Shown here: one piece after another, positions 20,189-30,384 of the stretch
Numbering within the stretch: the first letter of the stretch is position 1
Layout: each line of letters starts with the position of its first letter
Origin: Deltaproteobacteria bacterium
Lineage (GTDB): Bacteria; Desulfobacterota; Binatia; Bin18
Direction of reading: 5' to 3'
DNA: 48,116 nucleotides
Assembly (NCBI GenBank): GCA_016874775.1
Contig: VGTJ01000017.1
Span: forward strand, 1-48,116
Program-made: the position numbers and the translations under genes
Notes under the pieces: model-generated
Database searches by the model: none
What the model was told of the DNA's origin: nothing
The model's input: the letters and a program-made list of their open reading frames with translations, nothing else

Positions 20189-20220
20189 GAGGTGCCTGTT
20201 GGAGGCACCTCTGTTCTATT
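20189..20220 (+). terminator. Hairpin between rpsU and dnaG
   Basis: Nine-base arms GAGGTGCCT (20189-20197) and AGGCACCTC (20203-20211) with a five-base loop are followed by TGTTCTATTT. In the rpsU-dnaG arrangement a partial terminator here is known to keep primase low relative to S21. The T run is broken, which fits leaky termination. Confidence 0.7.
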
Positions 20221-20307
20221 TCTCCCTCCCTTCGTAATTCTGGGATAGACGCTTTCGTAGATTCGCGGCATAGATAATGTCTGCGGACCGCAGATTGTTT
20301 TGTTGCT

Positions 20308-22098
20308 ATGGCCGAACGAATTCCAGAAGCGACGCTGGCCGAGATTCGTGCTCGGGTCAGTATTGTCGAAGTTATTTCTGCCCACGTTGCTTTGCGCAAA
20401 GCTGGGAGGAACTACACCGGACTTTGCCCATTTCATGGTGAGAAGACTCCTTCCTTCAGCGTGAATGAAGAAGGTGGGTTTTTCCACTGTTTTGGGTGTG
20501 GTGTAGGTGGCAATGCCTTTACGTTTCTCTCACGAGTCGAAGGCATTACGTTTCCTGAAGCCGTACGACGCCTTGCTGCCAAAGCGGGTGTCGCCCTGCC
20601 GCAAGCGGAGCGTGACCCACAGGCCCAAGAGCGAGCACGTCTCTATCGTATCAATGACATTGCTGCCACATACTTCCAACGTTGCCTGTGGGGGAATATC
20701 GGTGAGAGCGCCCGTCGCTACGTGGAAGAGCGCGGCATCAACAAAGACATTGCCGAGCGGTTTCGGTTGGGTTTCGCGCCGCCTGGACGAGATGGGCTCG
20801 TCCGCTTCCTTACCATGCAGAAGGCGCCATTAGACAAAGCAGCAAGCCTTGGACTGATTGGCAAGCTAGATGATGGAAGATTCTACGATAAATTCCGTTA
20901 CCGCCTGATGTTTCCTATTACCGACATTGTTGGGCGGATTGTCGGTTTCGGTGGGCGCTTGATGCCGATGGCACAAGCGCAGACGACCAACAATGGACAA
21001 ACGCGGACGTTGCCCAAATATCTCAACTCTCCGGAGTCAGCAATCTATAAGAAGAGCACTTTGTTGTATGGTCTGTTCCAGGCCAAAGACGCGATGAAGA
21101 AAAATGGTCGCGCAATTTTGGTTGAGGGATATATCGACCTGCTCGCGCTGGTGCAAAATGGGCACGAAGAAACCGTTGCGGTGTCAGGAACAGCCCTCGG
21201 TGCGGCGCAACTCAAAGCGTTGCACAACTTCATTCCTGAAGTCTACATCCTCTTTGATGGTGATGAAGCTGGGAGGAAAGCGGCAACTCGTGCATTCCCT
21301 TTGTGTGTGGAAGCCGAGTTGCGAGGGCGAGGTGTCTTCCTGCCACAAGGAGAGGATCCGGATACCTTTGCCCGTAAGCATGGCGAAGACAAATTGCGTG
21401 AGTTGATCGATCACGCTGAACCCTTGGAAGATTTCTATTTTGCTCGTCATGCACCACAGCCCGGTGCGACGGCGTTCCAGAGAGCGCAAGCTGCACGTGA
21501 GGCAATGGGGGTATTGAAGACGATGACCGATGTTGTTGCCCGTGGAGCATTATTGACTCAAATTGCCCAGCGGTTTGGCGTCAGTGAAGAAGAGTTGCGA
21601 CGAACCGCAACGATGCAAGACTCCAACCGCTCTGCAGGACCGAAGAGCCCGGTCGTGCCAGTACGGCAAGAACCGCAAAATGCGATCGCTACCGCAGAGA
21701 CAGAATTGCTGCAGTTGATGTTGGTCGATCGCCATGCTGCACTGCATGTTGCGCAAGAAGGAATTATTCCTGCATTTCAACATTGGGCACACCTTGCTAC
21801 CGAGGTTGTCTCTGCCTGGCAAAATAGTGACATGCTCGACCTTGGCGATTTTCTTGGTCGGTTACCAAAAAGTGTAGCTGATCGGGTGACACGGATGTAT
21901 GCTGGTGCGAGCAATGATCGTGAAATCGAAGCACGTCAACAGATGCTCCTCGATTGTATTGCCAAGATTCGTAATGTTCAGAAACGTGCGGAACGTGACC
22001 GGTTACGACAGGAACTTCGAGAAGCCGAACAGCGTGGCAATGAAGAAGAATTACGTACCCGGTTACAGCACTTACAACGGCGCGATAAGCAGGAATAG
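20308..22098 (+). CDS. dnaG: DNA primase
   Basis: DnaG makes the RNA primers for replication. The 596 residues have a CHC2 zinc domain (CPFHGEKTPSFSV and FFHCFGCGVGG, about 36-70), the catalytic core with a TOPRIM fold (VEGYIDLLALVQNG, GTAL and ILFDGDEAGRKA), and a helical C-terminal region that should bind the DnaB helicase. It follows rpsU. rpoD, which often comes next, is absent; a tRNA gene stands there instead. Confidence 0.97.
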   Translation: MAERIPEATLAEIRARVSIVEVISAHVALRKAGRNYTGLCPFHGEKTPSFSVNEEGGFFHCFGCGVGGNAFTFLSRVEGITFPEAVRRLAAKAGVALPQAERDPQAQERARLYRINDIAATYFQRCLWGNIGESARRYVEERGINKDIAERFRLGFAPPGRDGLVRFLTMQKAPLDKAASLGLIGKLDDGRFYDKFRYRLMFPITDIVGRIVGFGGRLMPMAQAQTTNNGQTRTLPKYLNSPESAIYKKSTLLYGLFQAKDAMKKNGRAILVEGYIDLLALVQNGHEETVAVSGTALGAAQLKALHNFIPEVYILFDGDEAGRKAATRAFPLCVEAELRGRGVFLPQGEDPDTFARKHGEDKLRELIDHAEPLEDFYFARHAPQPGATAFQRAQAAREAMGVLKTMTDVVARGALLTQIAQRFGVSEEELRRTATMQDSNRSAGPKSPVVPVRQEPQNAIATAETELLQLMLVDRHAALHVAQEGIIPAFQHWAHLATEVVSAWQNSDMLDLGDFLGRLPKSVADRVTRMYAGASNDREIEARQQMLLDCIAKIRNVQKRAERDRLRQELREAEQRGNEEELRTRLQHLQRRDKQE

Positions 22099-22146
22099 GA
22101 AAAACTAAACGGCTATGATATGAACACCGGCTTGGTAATAGTAATT

Positions 22147-22220
22147 GGGCCCATAGCTCAGATGGTTAGAGCTGCCGGCTCATAACCGGCTGGTCCCAGG
22201 TTCGAGTCCTGGTGGGCCCA
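22147..22220 (+). tRNA. tRNA with CAT anticodon, probably tRNA-Ile2 (lysidine type)
   Basis: The 74-base cloverleaf has the acceptor GGGCCCA paired with TGGGCCC, D-loop AGCTCAGATGGTTAGAGC, anticodon arm GCCGG-CTCATAA-CCGGC and T-loop GGTTCGAGTCC; CCA is not encoded. The anticodon is CAT. The arm GGCTCATAACC is like the tRNA-Ile2 that TilS converts to read ATA, but elongator tRNA-Met cannot be ruled out by eye. It is not initiator type, since the three G:C pairs of the initiator anticodon stem are absent. Confidence 0.93.
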
Positions 22221-22280
22221 TTTGTGAGAGGGGTGCCTCGTCGCCCGTGATGTGAATCCAAAGGACGAAAGGAGGCTTCG

Positions 22281-23024
22281 TTGCCCACACCGATCGAGCT
22301 GTTAGCAGCTCTACAAGAAATCGACCAACGTTTACGCCAGAAAGAAACCACGCTTCAAGAGCTCCGACAGCAGATTACTTCCATTGCCGGTGCAGTCGAA
22401 ACGAAAGAACAAGAGGCTGCCACTCAACAGCTCCGCCTCAATGAACTCGAATCCCGTCATCGGGAAGCTGAGTCCCAACTCAAAGAAGAAGAGGGGAAAA
22501 TCAAAGAGAAACGCGTACGACAAAATCGCATTCGTAATGAGCGCGAACTGATGGCAGTGCGACGCGAAATCGAATTGATGAAAGAGGCGAATGAAAAAAT
22601 CGAGGAGCAGGGAATTCAATTACTGGAACAGATTGAACAAGAGAAAGCTCGCTTGACGCAGACGCAGAGTCAGATTGAAGAACTCAAACAAAAGATGGTG
22701 GAAGAGTCTAGCCGAGTTGAGACCCACATTGCCAGTCTCGAACAGGAGGCACAACAGGAACGAAACGAGCGAGAGAAGTTCACCCGAGAAATTGATGCTG
22801 ATCTGTGCGCGCGCTACGAGCGGATTTTTGCCAAGCGTGGTGGAGTTGTCGTCGTCGAGATTCGCTCCGACACGTGCCAAGGTTGCTACATGCGAATTCC
22901 TCCCCATATGAGCAATCAGATTCGCAGTAGTGTGCAAGTCAACGCGAATACGATTTTTCACTGTCCGCATTGCGGGCGTATCCTTCACTGGCGCCCAACC
23001 CCAGAAGGAGAGCCAAACGTCTAA
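22281..23024 (+). CDS. Coiled-coil zinc-ribbon protein (C4-type, DUF164/CdsZ family)
   Basis: The 247 residues are a long coiled coil (about 5-185), then a C4 zinc ribbon made of CQGCYMRIPP and CPHCGRIL. The start is TTG: an AAAGGAGGC ribosome site lies at the right distance and there is no nearby ATG. The protein family is widespread next to RNase P RNA in related genomes; members have been linked to RNA or ribosome functions, but the role is not settled. It ends eight bases before the RNase P RNA helix P1. Confidence 0.85.
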   Translation: MPTPIELLAALQEIDQRLRQKETTLQELRQQITSIAGAVETKEQEAATQQLRLNELESRHREAESQLKEEEGKIKEKRVRQNRIRNERELMAVRREIELMKEANEKIEEQGIQLLEQIEQEKARLTQTQSQIEELKQKMVEESSRVETHIASLEQEAQQERNEREKFTREIDADLCARYERIFAKRGGVVVVEIRSDTCQGCYMRIPPHMSNQIRSSVQVNANTIFHCPHCGRILHWRPTPEGEPNV

Positions 23025-23032
23025 ACTGAAGG

Positions 23033-23424
23033 AGTGAGAGAAGATTAAACGGTCGCGTACCTATACATACGAGGAAAGTCCGGACTCCACGGGGCAGGAT
23101 GGCTGTTAATGGCAGCGCGTCGCGAGGCGGGGAAAGTGCCACAGAAAAGAGACCGCTTGAGCGCCAGGTTCACTTGGCATTCAAGTAAGGGTGAAAAGGT
23201 GAGGTAAGTGCTCACCAGATTCTTTGGAGACAAAGAATGCTCGGTAAACCCCATCTGGAGCAAGACCAAACAGGAGGGAACCTGTCCACAGGTAAAAGCC
23301 GCCCCGCTTTCCCCTCCGGGTTCGGTCGCTTGAGCCCATCGGCAACGACGGGCCTAGAGGAATGACCGTTATCTCTTCTTGTTACGAAGGGAAACAGAAT
23401 CCGGCTTACCGATCTTCTCTCACT
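23033..23424 (+). ncRNA. rnpB: RNase P RNA, bacterial type A
   Basis: This RNA is the catalytic part of RNase P, which matures tRNA 5' ends. The ends pair perfectly as P1 (AGTGAGAGAAGAT with ATCTTCTCTCACT). Inside are the conserved P4 strand GAGGAAAGTCCGGACTCCAC and CAGGATGGCTG. The 3' half has AGAGGAATGACCGT, ACAGAATCCGGCTTA and GGTAAACCCC. Length is about 392 bases. Confidence 0.95.
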
Positions 23425-23471
23425 TCTCTCGTCTTGTTCTTTAGCCTGAGTCATTCTTGAGGAGGGCATGT

Positions 23472-24977
23472 ATGCCTGAGATGTGTCCCCCGTTGGGACA
23501 ATTGCTATGGAAGTGTGAGTCTCGCTGGCTGTCATCTATCGTTCGCATGCGTATTCTACCGCCTCTGCGGGTAGCCACAGTCGTTCTCCTGCTACAGTCG
23601 GGAATCGGTGAACCTCCTTCCGCTCTCGCAGCTGACCCCGGTGTGAACCCCCCCGCTCAAGGAAGTGAGTCAGCTTTGGCTGAGAGCGAGGAAAGTGGCG
23701 ATCAGGTTTTGAGCCTAGAGGAAGCCTATCGCCTCGCCCTTGGCAACGAAGAGCAAGTAAAAATTGCCGAGCATGAACTGACGAAAGCGCAACTGCTTCC
23801 CTGGCGAGCTATGACGCTCCTCTCTCCACGAGCGGCGATTGATGGGGTGTTCACTCGCAATAAAGAGGAAATCGCCTTTGTACGACAAGGAGACAACACT
23901 GGTGGGGGCGGATCAACGCCGAGTCCGTTTGGTGGTACGACGTCCGTCATTCGTCCGCTGGAAAGCTGGCAAGGCAACTTTGTGGTGACGCAGCCGATCT
24001 TTCAGCCGTCATTTTTGCCAACCCTGCGACTGGGAAAAGAGGCGGTCAAACAATCGGTCCAACGCTATGGACTCACTATTCGTGAAGTGCTCTTCGGCGT
24101 GGCACGGGCATATTACGATGTCCTGCGCTCGCGAGAACAGGTGCGGGTCGCTGGAGATACGTTACGGTTGACGAAAGAAGAACTGAAGCAAGCGCAAGCT
24201 CGCTTTCGTGTCGGGGAAGTGACAAAAACCGATGTCTTACGTGCGGAGGTCGAAGTGGCTCGCGCTGAACGTACGGTCATTGCGAACCAGAATACGTTGC
24301 AGTTGACACGCGCGACTCTCGTACGTGTTGTTGGGGTACCTGGATTTGTTCGCGTGGTTGAACCTACCCCGCCGACTTCTCGTGGAGAGCGCTATGATCA
24401 GTTACTCGAAGATGCGTTCTCTCGGCGCCAAGACATTCGTGCTCAGGAATCTGCCGTGGAAATCGCCCGAGAGCGTAAAAACCAAGTGCTTGCACGTTAT
24501 TTCCCCAGCATTAATACACAGTGGAACTATCCACGCCTTGATACACCGACATTTGCCAATCGGGACAAATTTTGGGTGCTGACGCTCAACTTTCAGGTGC
24601 CGTTGTATGATGGCGGGGTCAGGGAGTTAGATCTTCAAGAACAGCAAGAAAATGTTGCGCAAGCCGAACTGCAACTGGCGCAACTCAAAAAGAATGTTGG
24701 CATTGACGTTCGGCAGGCGCTCCTCAATGTCGAGACGCTTGAAGCGACGCTGGAAACCTTGAAAAAAGAAGTCTCGCTTGCGCAGGAAAACCACCGTATT
24801 ACATCGAAGCAATACGGTGTCGGGTTGGCGACCAGCCTTGATGTCAACACTGCGCTGAACACATTGACACAAGTGCGCACGCAATTGATTGATCAAACCT
24901 ATGCCTATCAAGTGGCGCTGTTGGCGCTTGATCACGCGACTGGGCTGTTTGCCCAAGCGTACATTCCTCAGCGGTGA
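23472..24977 (+). CDS. TolC-family outer-membrane efflux protein
   Basis: TolC proteins form the outer-membrane duct of tripartite exporters. The 501 residues show a hydrophobic lead ([18 protein letters not shown]) with an Ala-rich cleavage region, then two OEP repeats with long helices (about 70-280 and 290-495). ATG 23472 is chosen because a GAGGAGG site lies six bases before it. An ATG about 30 codons in would give a more typical signal peptide, so the first part is uncertain. No pump or adaptor gene is adjacent. The last ten bases overlap folE tail to tail. Confidence 0.88.
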   Translation: MPEMCPPLGQLLWKCESRWLSSIVRMRILPPLRVATVVLLLQSGIGEPPSALAADPGVNPPAQGSESALAESEESGDQVLSLEEAYRLALGNEEQVKIAEHELTKAQLLPWRAMTLLSPRAAIDGVFTRNKEEIAFVRQGDNTGGGGSTPSPFGGTTSVIRPLESWQGNFVVTQPIFQPSFLPTLRLGKEAVKQSVQRYGLTIREVLFGVARAYYDVLRSREQVRVAGDTLRLTKEELKQAQARFRVGEVTKTDVLRAEVEVARAERTVIANQNTLQLTRATLVRVVGVPGFVRVVEPTPPTSRGERYDQLLEDAFSRRQDIRAQESAVEIARERKNQVLARYFPSINTQWNYPRLDTPTFANRDKFWVLTLNFQVPLYDGGVRELDLQEQQENVAQAELQLAQLKKNVGIDVRQALLNVETLEATLETLKKEVSLAQENHRITSKQYGVGLATSLDVNTALNTLTQVRTQLIDQTYAYQVALLALDHATGLFAQAYIPQR

Positions 24978-25603
24978 GCGCCGTTGACCAACGTAATGAA
25001 TTCTTCCCGTGTCGCTTGATTGCTACGAAACACGCCAAGCATCGCACTCGTGGTGACGACCGAATTCTGTTTCTCGACTCCACGCATGCGCATGCATAAA
25101 TGCTCTGCTCGAACGATGACACCCACGCCGCGGGGGTCGAGTTCTTCCATGACGGTGGTGGCGAGTTGGGTGGTTAAGCGTTCTTGGACTTGCAAGCGAC
25201 GCGAATAGACTTCTACCAGGCGTGCAACCTTACTGAGGCCGACAATGCGACGCTTGGGAATATACGCAACGTGCGCACGACCATAGAACGGCAATAAATG
25301 GTGTTCGCACAGCGAGAAGAAGTCGATATCCTTCACTAAGACCATCTCCTGATAATCTTCGGTAAACATTGCCTGGTTAATGACAGCTTTCGGATCTTCG
25401 TCATAACCCTTGGTGAGATAGGCATAGGCGCGTGCGACTCGGTCTGGCGTCTTGACGAGCCCTTCGCGGTCTGGGTCTTCGCCAATATATTCAAGAATGC
25501 GTCGAACGCTTTCCACGAGACCGCCGTGCGCCTCAGCGGCGTTCCTGAGCGCGACGCCTTTGTTATTACGGACACTTCCTTGTTCCCCACGTTTGTTCCT
25601 CAT
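24968..25603 (-). CDS. folE: GTP cyclohydrolase I
   Basis: FolE converts GTP to dihydroneopterin triphosphate, the first step to folate. The 211 residues show a helical N-terminus and the core phrases [16 protein letters not shown], the zinc-binding [39 protein letters not shown] and the second zinc cysteine in HLCMRMRGV. The ATG at 25603 gives a normal length. It converges with the TolC gene. Confidence 0.96.
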   Translation of the reverse strand: MRNKRGEQGSVRNNKGVALRNAAEAHGGLVESVRRILEYIGEDPDREGLVKTPDRVARAYAYLTKGYDEDPKAVINQAMFTEDYQEMVLVKDIDFFSLCEHHLLPFYGRAHVAYIPKRRIVGLSKVARLVEVYSRRLQVQERLTTQLATTVMEELDPRGVGVIVRAEHLCMRMRGVEKQNSVVTTSAMLGVFRSNQATREEFITLVNGAHR

Positions 25604-25672
25604 GGACGCTATTTCTCCTCACACGCAAGTATTTTTTTCTTATGGCTGACTCTATGAGCGAACCCTAGAGCA

Positions 25673-27277
25673 CTACATGCGGAATACACCCACCTTGTGA
25701 TCAGGAATTGGTGCATTGAGCGACATGGCAATGCTCAGGCCCAGTACATTGCGCGTCTCACGTGGGTCGAGAATTCCATCGTCCCAGAGTCGTGATGTTG
25801 AATAATACGGGCTGCCTTCTTCTTCGTACTTCGCCAGTGTCGGAGCCATGAACGCTTTCTGTTCCTCAGCGCTCATCGTTTGGCCTCGATCCTTTAACTG
25901 TTGCAGTTTCACCGTGAGTAAGACACCAGCCGCCTGTTCTCCGCCCATGACTGAGATGCGCGAATTGGGCCACATAAATAACAACCGTGGCGAATAGGCG
26001 CGACCACACATGCCGTAATTGCCCGCACCGTTTGACGAACCGACGATAACGGTGAACTTTGGCACCTGGGCATTGGCGACGGCATGGACCATCTTCGCGC
26101 CATCTTTGGCGATGCCTCCTTGCTCGTACTTTTTTCCGACCATAAACCCGGTGATGTTCTGCAAGAAGATGAGTGGGATCTTACGTTGACTACAGAGTTC
26201 GATGAAGTGCGTCCCCTTCAGCGCAGACTCAGAAAATAACACTCCGTTATTCGCGACAATGCCGACAAGATAACCATGAATTCTCGCGAAACCAGTGACG
26301 AGCGTCGGGCCGTAGCGAGCTTTGAACTCATGAAACCGACTGCCATCAACGATTCTGGCAATGACTTCGTGGACATCATATGGGACCCGAGTGTCACGCG
26401 GTATGACTCCATATAATTCTGCCGGATCGTACGCTGGATCTTCTGGTTCTTCACGGTCAAGGGGAAATTTACGCGCGAGCGGTAGGTTGGCGAAGATCGA
26501 CCGTGCGATATCAAGTGCATGCTCATCGCTATCGGCGAGGTAGTCTGAAACGCCGGACAGCCGTGTATGGACATCACCGCCCCCAAGTTCCTCGGCGGTC
26601 ACTTCTTCCCCGGTTGCCGCTTTCACCAGCGGTGGACCAGCCAAAAAGATGGTGCCACGCTCACGGACAATAATACTCTCATCGGCCATCGCTGGGATGT
26701 ATGCGCCACCTGCTGTGCACGATCCCAACACGACGGCGACTTGCGGGATGCCCATTGCCGACATGCGGGCTTCATTAAAGAAGATACGGCCGAAATGCTC
26801 GCGATCAGGAAAGATGTCAGCTTGATAGGGGAGGTTGGCACCACCAGAGTCGACGAGATACACACACGGTAAGTGATTCTCTTGCCCGACTTCCTGGGCT
26901 CGGAGATGTTTCTTTACAGTAAGAGGATAATAACTGCCACCTTTGACCGTGGCGTCGTTGGTCATGATCACGGCTTCGCGACCATGAATAACACCGATGC
27001 CAGTGACGATACCTGCCGATGGTGGATCATCATACATCCCGTACGCGGCAAGTGGCGAAAGTTCGAGAAACGGCGTATCAGGGTCGATCAATGCTTCGAT
27101 TCGTTCATGCGCAAGCAGTTTCCCTCTCTCTTTGTGACGTTTGCGAAATTCTTCCGGCCCACCGAGGCGGGCTTTGGCAATTTCTTCTTTTAGTGTAGAG
27201 ACCAGGCCCTTCATGTGGTCAACATTGGCCTGAAACTCTGGGGTATTGGTGCGAATTTTGCTCTCGATACGTTCCAT
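25673..27277 (-). CDS. Acyl-CoA carboxylase carboxyltransferase subunit, methylcrotonyl-CoA type
   Basis: The 534 residues are a carboxyltransferase of the propionyl/methylcrotonyl-CoA carboxylase family. The phrases [36 protein letters not shown] and [20 protein letters not shown] match the MccB (LiuB) branch used in leucine breakdown. It needs a biotin-carrying subunit, and no such gene is seen within the window, so the partner is elsewhere or the substrate differs. It lies alone between folE and a repeat-filled gap. Confidence 0.9.
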   Translation of the reverse strand: MERIESKIRTNTPEFQANVDHMKGLVSTLKEEIAKARLGGPEEFRKRHKERGKLLAHERIEALIDPDTPFLELSPLAAYGMYDDPPSAGIVTGIGVIHGREAVIMTNDATVKGGSYYPLTVKKHLRAQEVGQENHLPCVYLVDSGGANLPYQADIFPDREHFGRIFFNEARMSAMGIPQVAVVLGSCTAGGAYIPAMADESIIVRERGTIFLAGPPLVKAATGEEVTAEELGGGDVHTRLSGVSDYLADSDEHALDIARSIFANLPLARKFPLDREEPEDPAYDPAELYGVIPRDTRVPYDVHEVIARIVDGSRFHEFKARYGPTLVTGFARIHGYLVGIVANNGVLFSESALKGTHFIELCSQRKIPLIFLQNITGFMVGKKYEQGGIAKDGAKMVHAVANAQVPKFTVIVGSSNGAGNYGMCGRAYSPRLLFMWPNSRISVMGGEQAAGVLLTVKLQQLKDRGQTMSAEEQKAFMAPTLAKYEEEGSPYYSTSRLWDDGILDPRETRNVLGLSIAMSLNAPIPDHKVGVFRM

Positions 27278-27291
27278 AGAAACAGAGGCTC

Positions 27292-27331
27292 GGGGTTAGG
27301 AGCTAGGGGCTAGTTTTCAAATCCTAACCCC
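27292..27331. repeat. Inverted repeat of CTAACCCC words
   Basis: Arms GGGGTTAGGA (27292-27301) and TCCTAACCCC (27322-27331) are perfect. Around them are further words AGCTAGG, GGCTAG, CCTAATCC, CCCAAATCCCAA. The wording resembles that at 4881-4955. It lies between the nitroreductase stop and the carboxyltransferase start. Confidence 0.7.
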
Positions 27332-27364
27332 TAATCCTGAATTCCCAAATCCCAACTCCTTAAA

Positions 27365-27868
27365 TTAGAATGATTCTCCGTATTTCTCGCGGAATGCGAC
27401 TTTGCTCAATCGTTTTCTGACTTTCTTTTGCTGTTGTTCTGCATCGGTGGGATAGCCGAAAGGAATCACGGTGGTAAGTTCTGCCTCTTCGGGAATACCC
27501 AAGAGTTCTTTCACTTTTGGTCGGTCGATGCCGCCAACCCAACACGAGCCGATACCTTCAGCCCACGCTGCCAGCATTAAACATTCAACCGCACGGGTTG
27601 CATCGATGTATGGATTTTTTGCTCCTTCAATGGCAACGGCAATCGCCAGTGGTGCATTGGCAATGTAGGGGCCTGATGACGCGAGCGCGCCAATTTGTTT
27701 GATGATGTCACGGTTCTGAACAACCACGAACCGCCACGGTTGGCGATTTCGCTGCGAGTGTGCCTGCCGTCCGGCTTCGAGGATTTTCTTGATACTCGCC
27801 TCTGGGATCGGGTCAGGCCGAAAGTCGCGAATGGCTATGCGGGAACGAATTGCGTCTAAGACATTCAT
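27365..27868 (-). CDS. Nitroreductase-family FMN protein
   Basis: The 167-residue protein belongs to the nitroreductase superfamily: it has the phosphate-binding head RSRIAIRDFRPDPIPE, SQRNRQPWRFVVVQN, and GSCWVGGIDRPKVKELLGIP. Enzymes of this group use FMN with NAD(P)H or, in some branches, F420. It is shorter than classical NfsB (about 215), like the small branch found in archaea and deltaproteobacteria. The substrate cannot be told. An LLM oxidoreductase lies upstream on the same strand, across a repeat gap. Confidence 0.85.
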   Translation of the reverse strand: MNVLDAIRSRIAIRDFRPDPIPEASIKKILEAGRQAHSQRNRQPWRFVVVQNRDIIKQIGALASSGPYIANAPLAIAVAIEGAKNPYIDATRAVECLMLAAWAEGIGSCWVGGIDRPKVKELLGIPEEAELTTVIPFGYPTDAEQQQKKVRKRLSKVAFREKYGESF

Positions 27869-27904
27869 AATTAGTTATGCGTGATGAATGATGAGTTGCG
27901 GAAA

Positions 27905-27973
27905 GTCCAGAGTCAAAAATCTTGACGAGACATTGGTTGACGTAGTCTTATTTTTAGATCCTGGACTCTGGAC
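27905..27973. repeat. Inverted repeat GTCCAGAGTC
   Basis: Perfect ten-base arms (27905-27914 and 27964-27973) enclose 49 bases. Next to the left arm are near-tandem words GTGATGAATGATGAGT. There is no T run, so a terminator is not clear. It is one of several gaps in this window with locus-specific seven-base wording. Confidence 0.6.
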
Positions 27974-27997
27974 GGCTCCTTTGCTTTTTGCTTTCTC

Positions 27998-28927
27998 CTA
28001 AGAGAATTGTGGGACTAGGTCGCGCCCATACGTCTCAATCTGTGAGACTAGATCCTCTGGCGGTACGATCGGCCACAGCACGAACTTGCTACACCCTGCA
28101 TCGATATATGAGCGAATTTTGTCGATGCAATCTTGCGCGGAACCGATTGCACAACGCGCGGGCATTGATTCTGCCGGCAGCGCAAAGCCTTTGAAGAACT
28201 GCTGGGTGATCTCTTGGGCTCTGGCCTTGTTGTCGCTAATGTGAGTGAAGATCAGGACGCCAGCTTCACGCGGATTCATCTCGCGCCCGTATTGCCGCCC
28301 ATACTCCATCAGTTTAGCCAAGCCTGACTGGAAATCCTGTGGCGTGACAAACGATGGAAACCAACCGTCACCATACCGCGCAGTTCGCTTGATCGCTAAG
28401 TCTGAATTACCACCGATCCACACATCTAGTGACCCTTTGGCTGGACGTGGTTCAATGGTCACGTCGCTGAACTTATAAAATCTTCCTTCATGTGTGACAT
28501 TCGGACCAGCCCACAATTTCCGCATGACCTGCACGCCTTCTTCCATACGCTTGGCACGTTCGTCCGGGTTGATGCCACACGCGATACTATCGCGTGGATC
28601 ACTGCCAAGACCGACCGCCATAATCACGCGATTACAGCTGCCGGTAATGTAGTCGAGGGTGGCATAGGTTTTCGCCACCTGTACAGGATCGCGAGCGGGA
28701 AGCGTCAAGACACTTGGCCCCATTTTGATTTTTTTCGTCCGTGCCGCAAACATCGCCATGACACAGTTGATATCGAGGTCAGGAATCCGCGAGACGATAT
28801 GGTCAGAGAGCCAGATGGAATCGATACCGACAGCTTCTGCTCGTTCGGCGTAATCGCCAATAGTTGCCGGGCTCGGCATGCCTAACCGCCACAGACCGAA
28901 GCCAATACCGATCTTGATGCCACTCAT
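27998..28927 (-). CDS. LLM-class (luciferase-like) F420-dependent oxidoreductase
   Basis: The 309-residue protein is a TIM-barrel monooxygenase or F420 oxidoreductase of the luciferase-like family, with ERAEAVGIDSIWLSDHI at the first strand, AARTKKIKMGPSV, and GGNSDLAIKRTARYGDGWFP. The start at 28927 is chosen because GGGAGGAGC precedes it; the open frame continues further upstream (to 29023) without family likeness. The substrate is unknown, and use of F420 is inferred from the family only. Confidence 0.88.
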   Translation of the reverse strand: MSGIKIGIGFGLWRLGMPSPATIGDYAERAEAVGIDSIWLSDHIVSRIPDLDINCVMAMFAARTKKIKMGPSVLTLPARDPVQVAKTYATLDYITGSCNRVIMAVGLGSDPRDSIACGINPDERAKRMEEGVQVMRKLWAGPNVTHEGRFYKFSDVTIEPRPAKGSLDVWIGGNSDLAIKRTARYGDGWFPSFVTPQDFQSGLAKLMEYGRQYGREMNPREAGVLIFTHISDNKARAQEITQQFFKGFALPAESMPARCAIGSAQDCIDKIRSYIDAGCSKFVLWPIVPPEDLVSQIETYGRDLVPQFS

Positions 28928-28994
28928 GAGCGCTCCTCCCTTGGGTAAACTGGCGGCACTGTACCAGAAAATGCGCCAGAGAGGGAAGAGATGG

Positions 28995-29576
28995 TCATCC
29001 CAGACCAGCTTGGACGAATTCAAGCGACACCGATTCGAACGTCACGGAAGTGCGGATTGCGATTGTGTCACGCACCGCGAAGGTTCCCACATCTTGTGGT
29101 TGTACGTTGACGTCGAGTTTTGCGGTCAGGAGTCCTGCCGGTCCTTTCGAAAGGACGAGATAGCCATTGCCAGTGGTACTGAATATCCCTTCGCAACGAT
29201 CGACGCCATGTATTCTCCCTGCGGAGTAACGAAGCTGGACGTTGAGCCCTCCGATCTGGATGGGAGAGTCAAATTCGGGATGGTCAATTGCGATACTGAG
29301 GGTCTCGTACGTATCATCGTCATCTCGCCACATGCTGAGCCGGTCCCATTTGCGAACGATAAGGACCAACTTTCCTCCTTTGGTCAGCTGGTGACTTTCG
29401 CGTAAGAGTTGCTGACATTCTTGCGGGTCCCACCCACCAGTCTTTTGCATTCTCAGGTGGGGAGGGAAAACAAACTGTGATCCCTTCACATAATACAATC
29501 GTTGCCCAGCCGTATGGGAGAATACCGCAGCAACACCAATAAGGACCAAAATGAAGCCAACCAGCAATCGATTCAT
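28995..29576 (-). CDS. Exported protein of unknown function
   Basis: The 193 residues start with a hydrophobic segment (RLLVGFILVLIGVAAVFS) that should act as a signal or anchor. A beta-rich part follows, without a motif I recognise. Many short hydrophobic-polar alternations (GGLNVQLRYSAGRIHGVD) suggest a periplasmic beta domain. It lies 67 bases before the LLM gene on the same strand. Nothing in the context points to a role. Confidence 0.65.
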   Translation of the reverse strand: MNRLLVGFILVLIGVAAVFSHTAGQRLYYVKGSQFVFPPHLRMQKTGGWDPQECQQLLRESHQLTKGGKLVLIVRKWDRLSMWRDDDDTYETLSIAIDHPEFDSPIQIGGLNVQLRYSAGRIHGVDRCEGIFSTTGNGYLVLSKGPAGLLTAKLDVNVQPQDVGTFAVRDTIAIRTSVTFESVSLEFVQAGLG

Positions 29577-29633
29577 GACACTCCTACGTATTCAGAGGAA
29601 GAAAAACGCAAGAGGCGGATTCTTCAGCTCTTA

Positions 29634-30281
29634 CTAGTAGGGCGGACGAACTGTCAAGTGGTGACAGTCATTGAGTGATGATAACACCCACGACGAAAAT
29701 AACCCAAACGGGGTGTAGGTGAGCACGCTGATAGAGGCAAGATCGATTTTCAGTCGATGGATATGCGCAAGGCCAAGGCCCAGCGCAGCGCAAATAATCG
29801 CCGCAATAGTCATGGTATGACTGACCACCGCAACAGCACCGCCGGGGTTGCTTTCTCGCAACTGCTCAATCACTGCCCAGGCGCGTGTTTGCAGCAGTTG
29901 TAGTGATTCTCCTCCAGGTGGTGCCACGTCTGCCGGGTCTTGTACCCACTGTTGAAAATACGATCGATGACTCCCGAGCAGCTCGGCGCGCGTCAGTCCC
30001 TCTAACTGGCCCTGATGCCACTCACGCAGGGCGTCGTGCGTTTCGACCGCAAGCCGATGCGGAGCGGCGATGGTTGTCGCCGTGTGGTAGCTTCGTTGTA
30101 AGGGACTGGTCAGAACAAGGCTCAATGGCTTTTCGGCCAATGCTGCCGCGATCGCGTGTGCTTGTTGCTGCCCTTTTTCCGTCAAAGGAATATCTGTGAC
30201 GCCCTGACAGCGACCCTCTCGATTCCATTGGGTTTCGCCGTGACGAATCAAATAGACAGTGACACGCTGATCACGAGGCAT
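29634..30281 (-). CDS. Histidine phosphatase (phosphoglycerate-mutase-like)
   Basis: The 215-residue protein has the catalytic LIRHGETQWNREGR near the start, TSPLQRSYHTA, the acid in LREWHQGQLEGLT and the second histidine in AVVSHTMTIAAI. This is the 2H phosphatase family that includes phosphoglycerate mutase and alpha-ribazole phosphatase; the substrate is not fixed by the sequence. The ATG at 30281 is preferred to an upstream GTG because the extra ten residues look non-coding. It is divergent from the small coiled-coil gene. Confidence 0.88.
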   Translation of the reverse strand: MPRDQRVTVYLIRHGETQWNREGRCQGVTDIPLTEKGQQQAHAIAAALAEKPLSLVLTSPLQRSYHTATTIAAPHRLAVETHDALREWHQGQLEGLTRAELLGSHRSYFQQWVQDPADVAPPGGESLQLLQTRAWAVIEQLRESNPGGAVAVVSHTMTIAAIICAALGLGLAHIHRLKIDLASISVLTYTPFGLFSSWVLSSLNDCHHLTVRPPY

Positions 30282-30384
30282 GGCAAACTCGTAGCATGTG
30301 AGGCAGAACACGCAAGCGCCGATGCTGGACCTCGCTCCTGGGAATCTGCTACTCGTAAAGAAAGGGCAGAAACCCGGAGGTCAC

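Noticed and set aside
22099-22146. rpoD after dnaG
   Set aside because: A tRNA gene and the zinc-ribbon gene follow; no sigma factor text is present.
28927-29023. Longer N-terminus of the LLM oxidoreductase
   Set aside because: It would overlap the upstream exported-protein gene, while a GGGAGGAG site marks the ATG at 28927.
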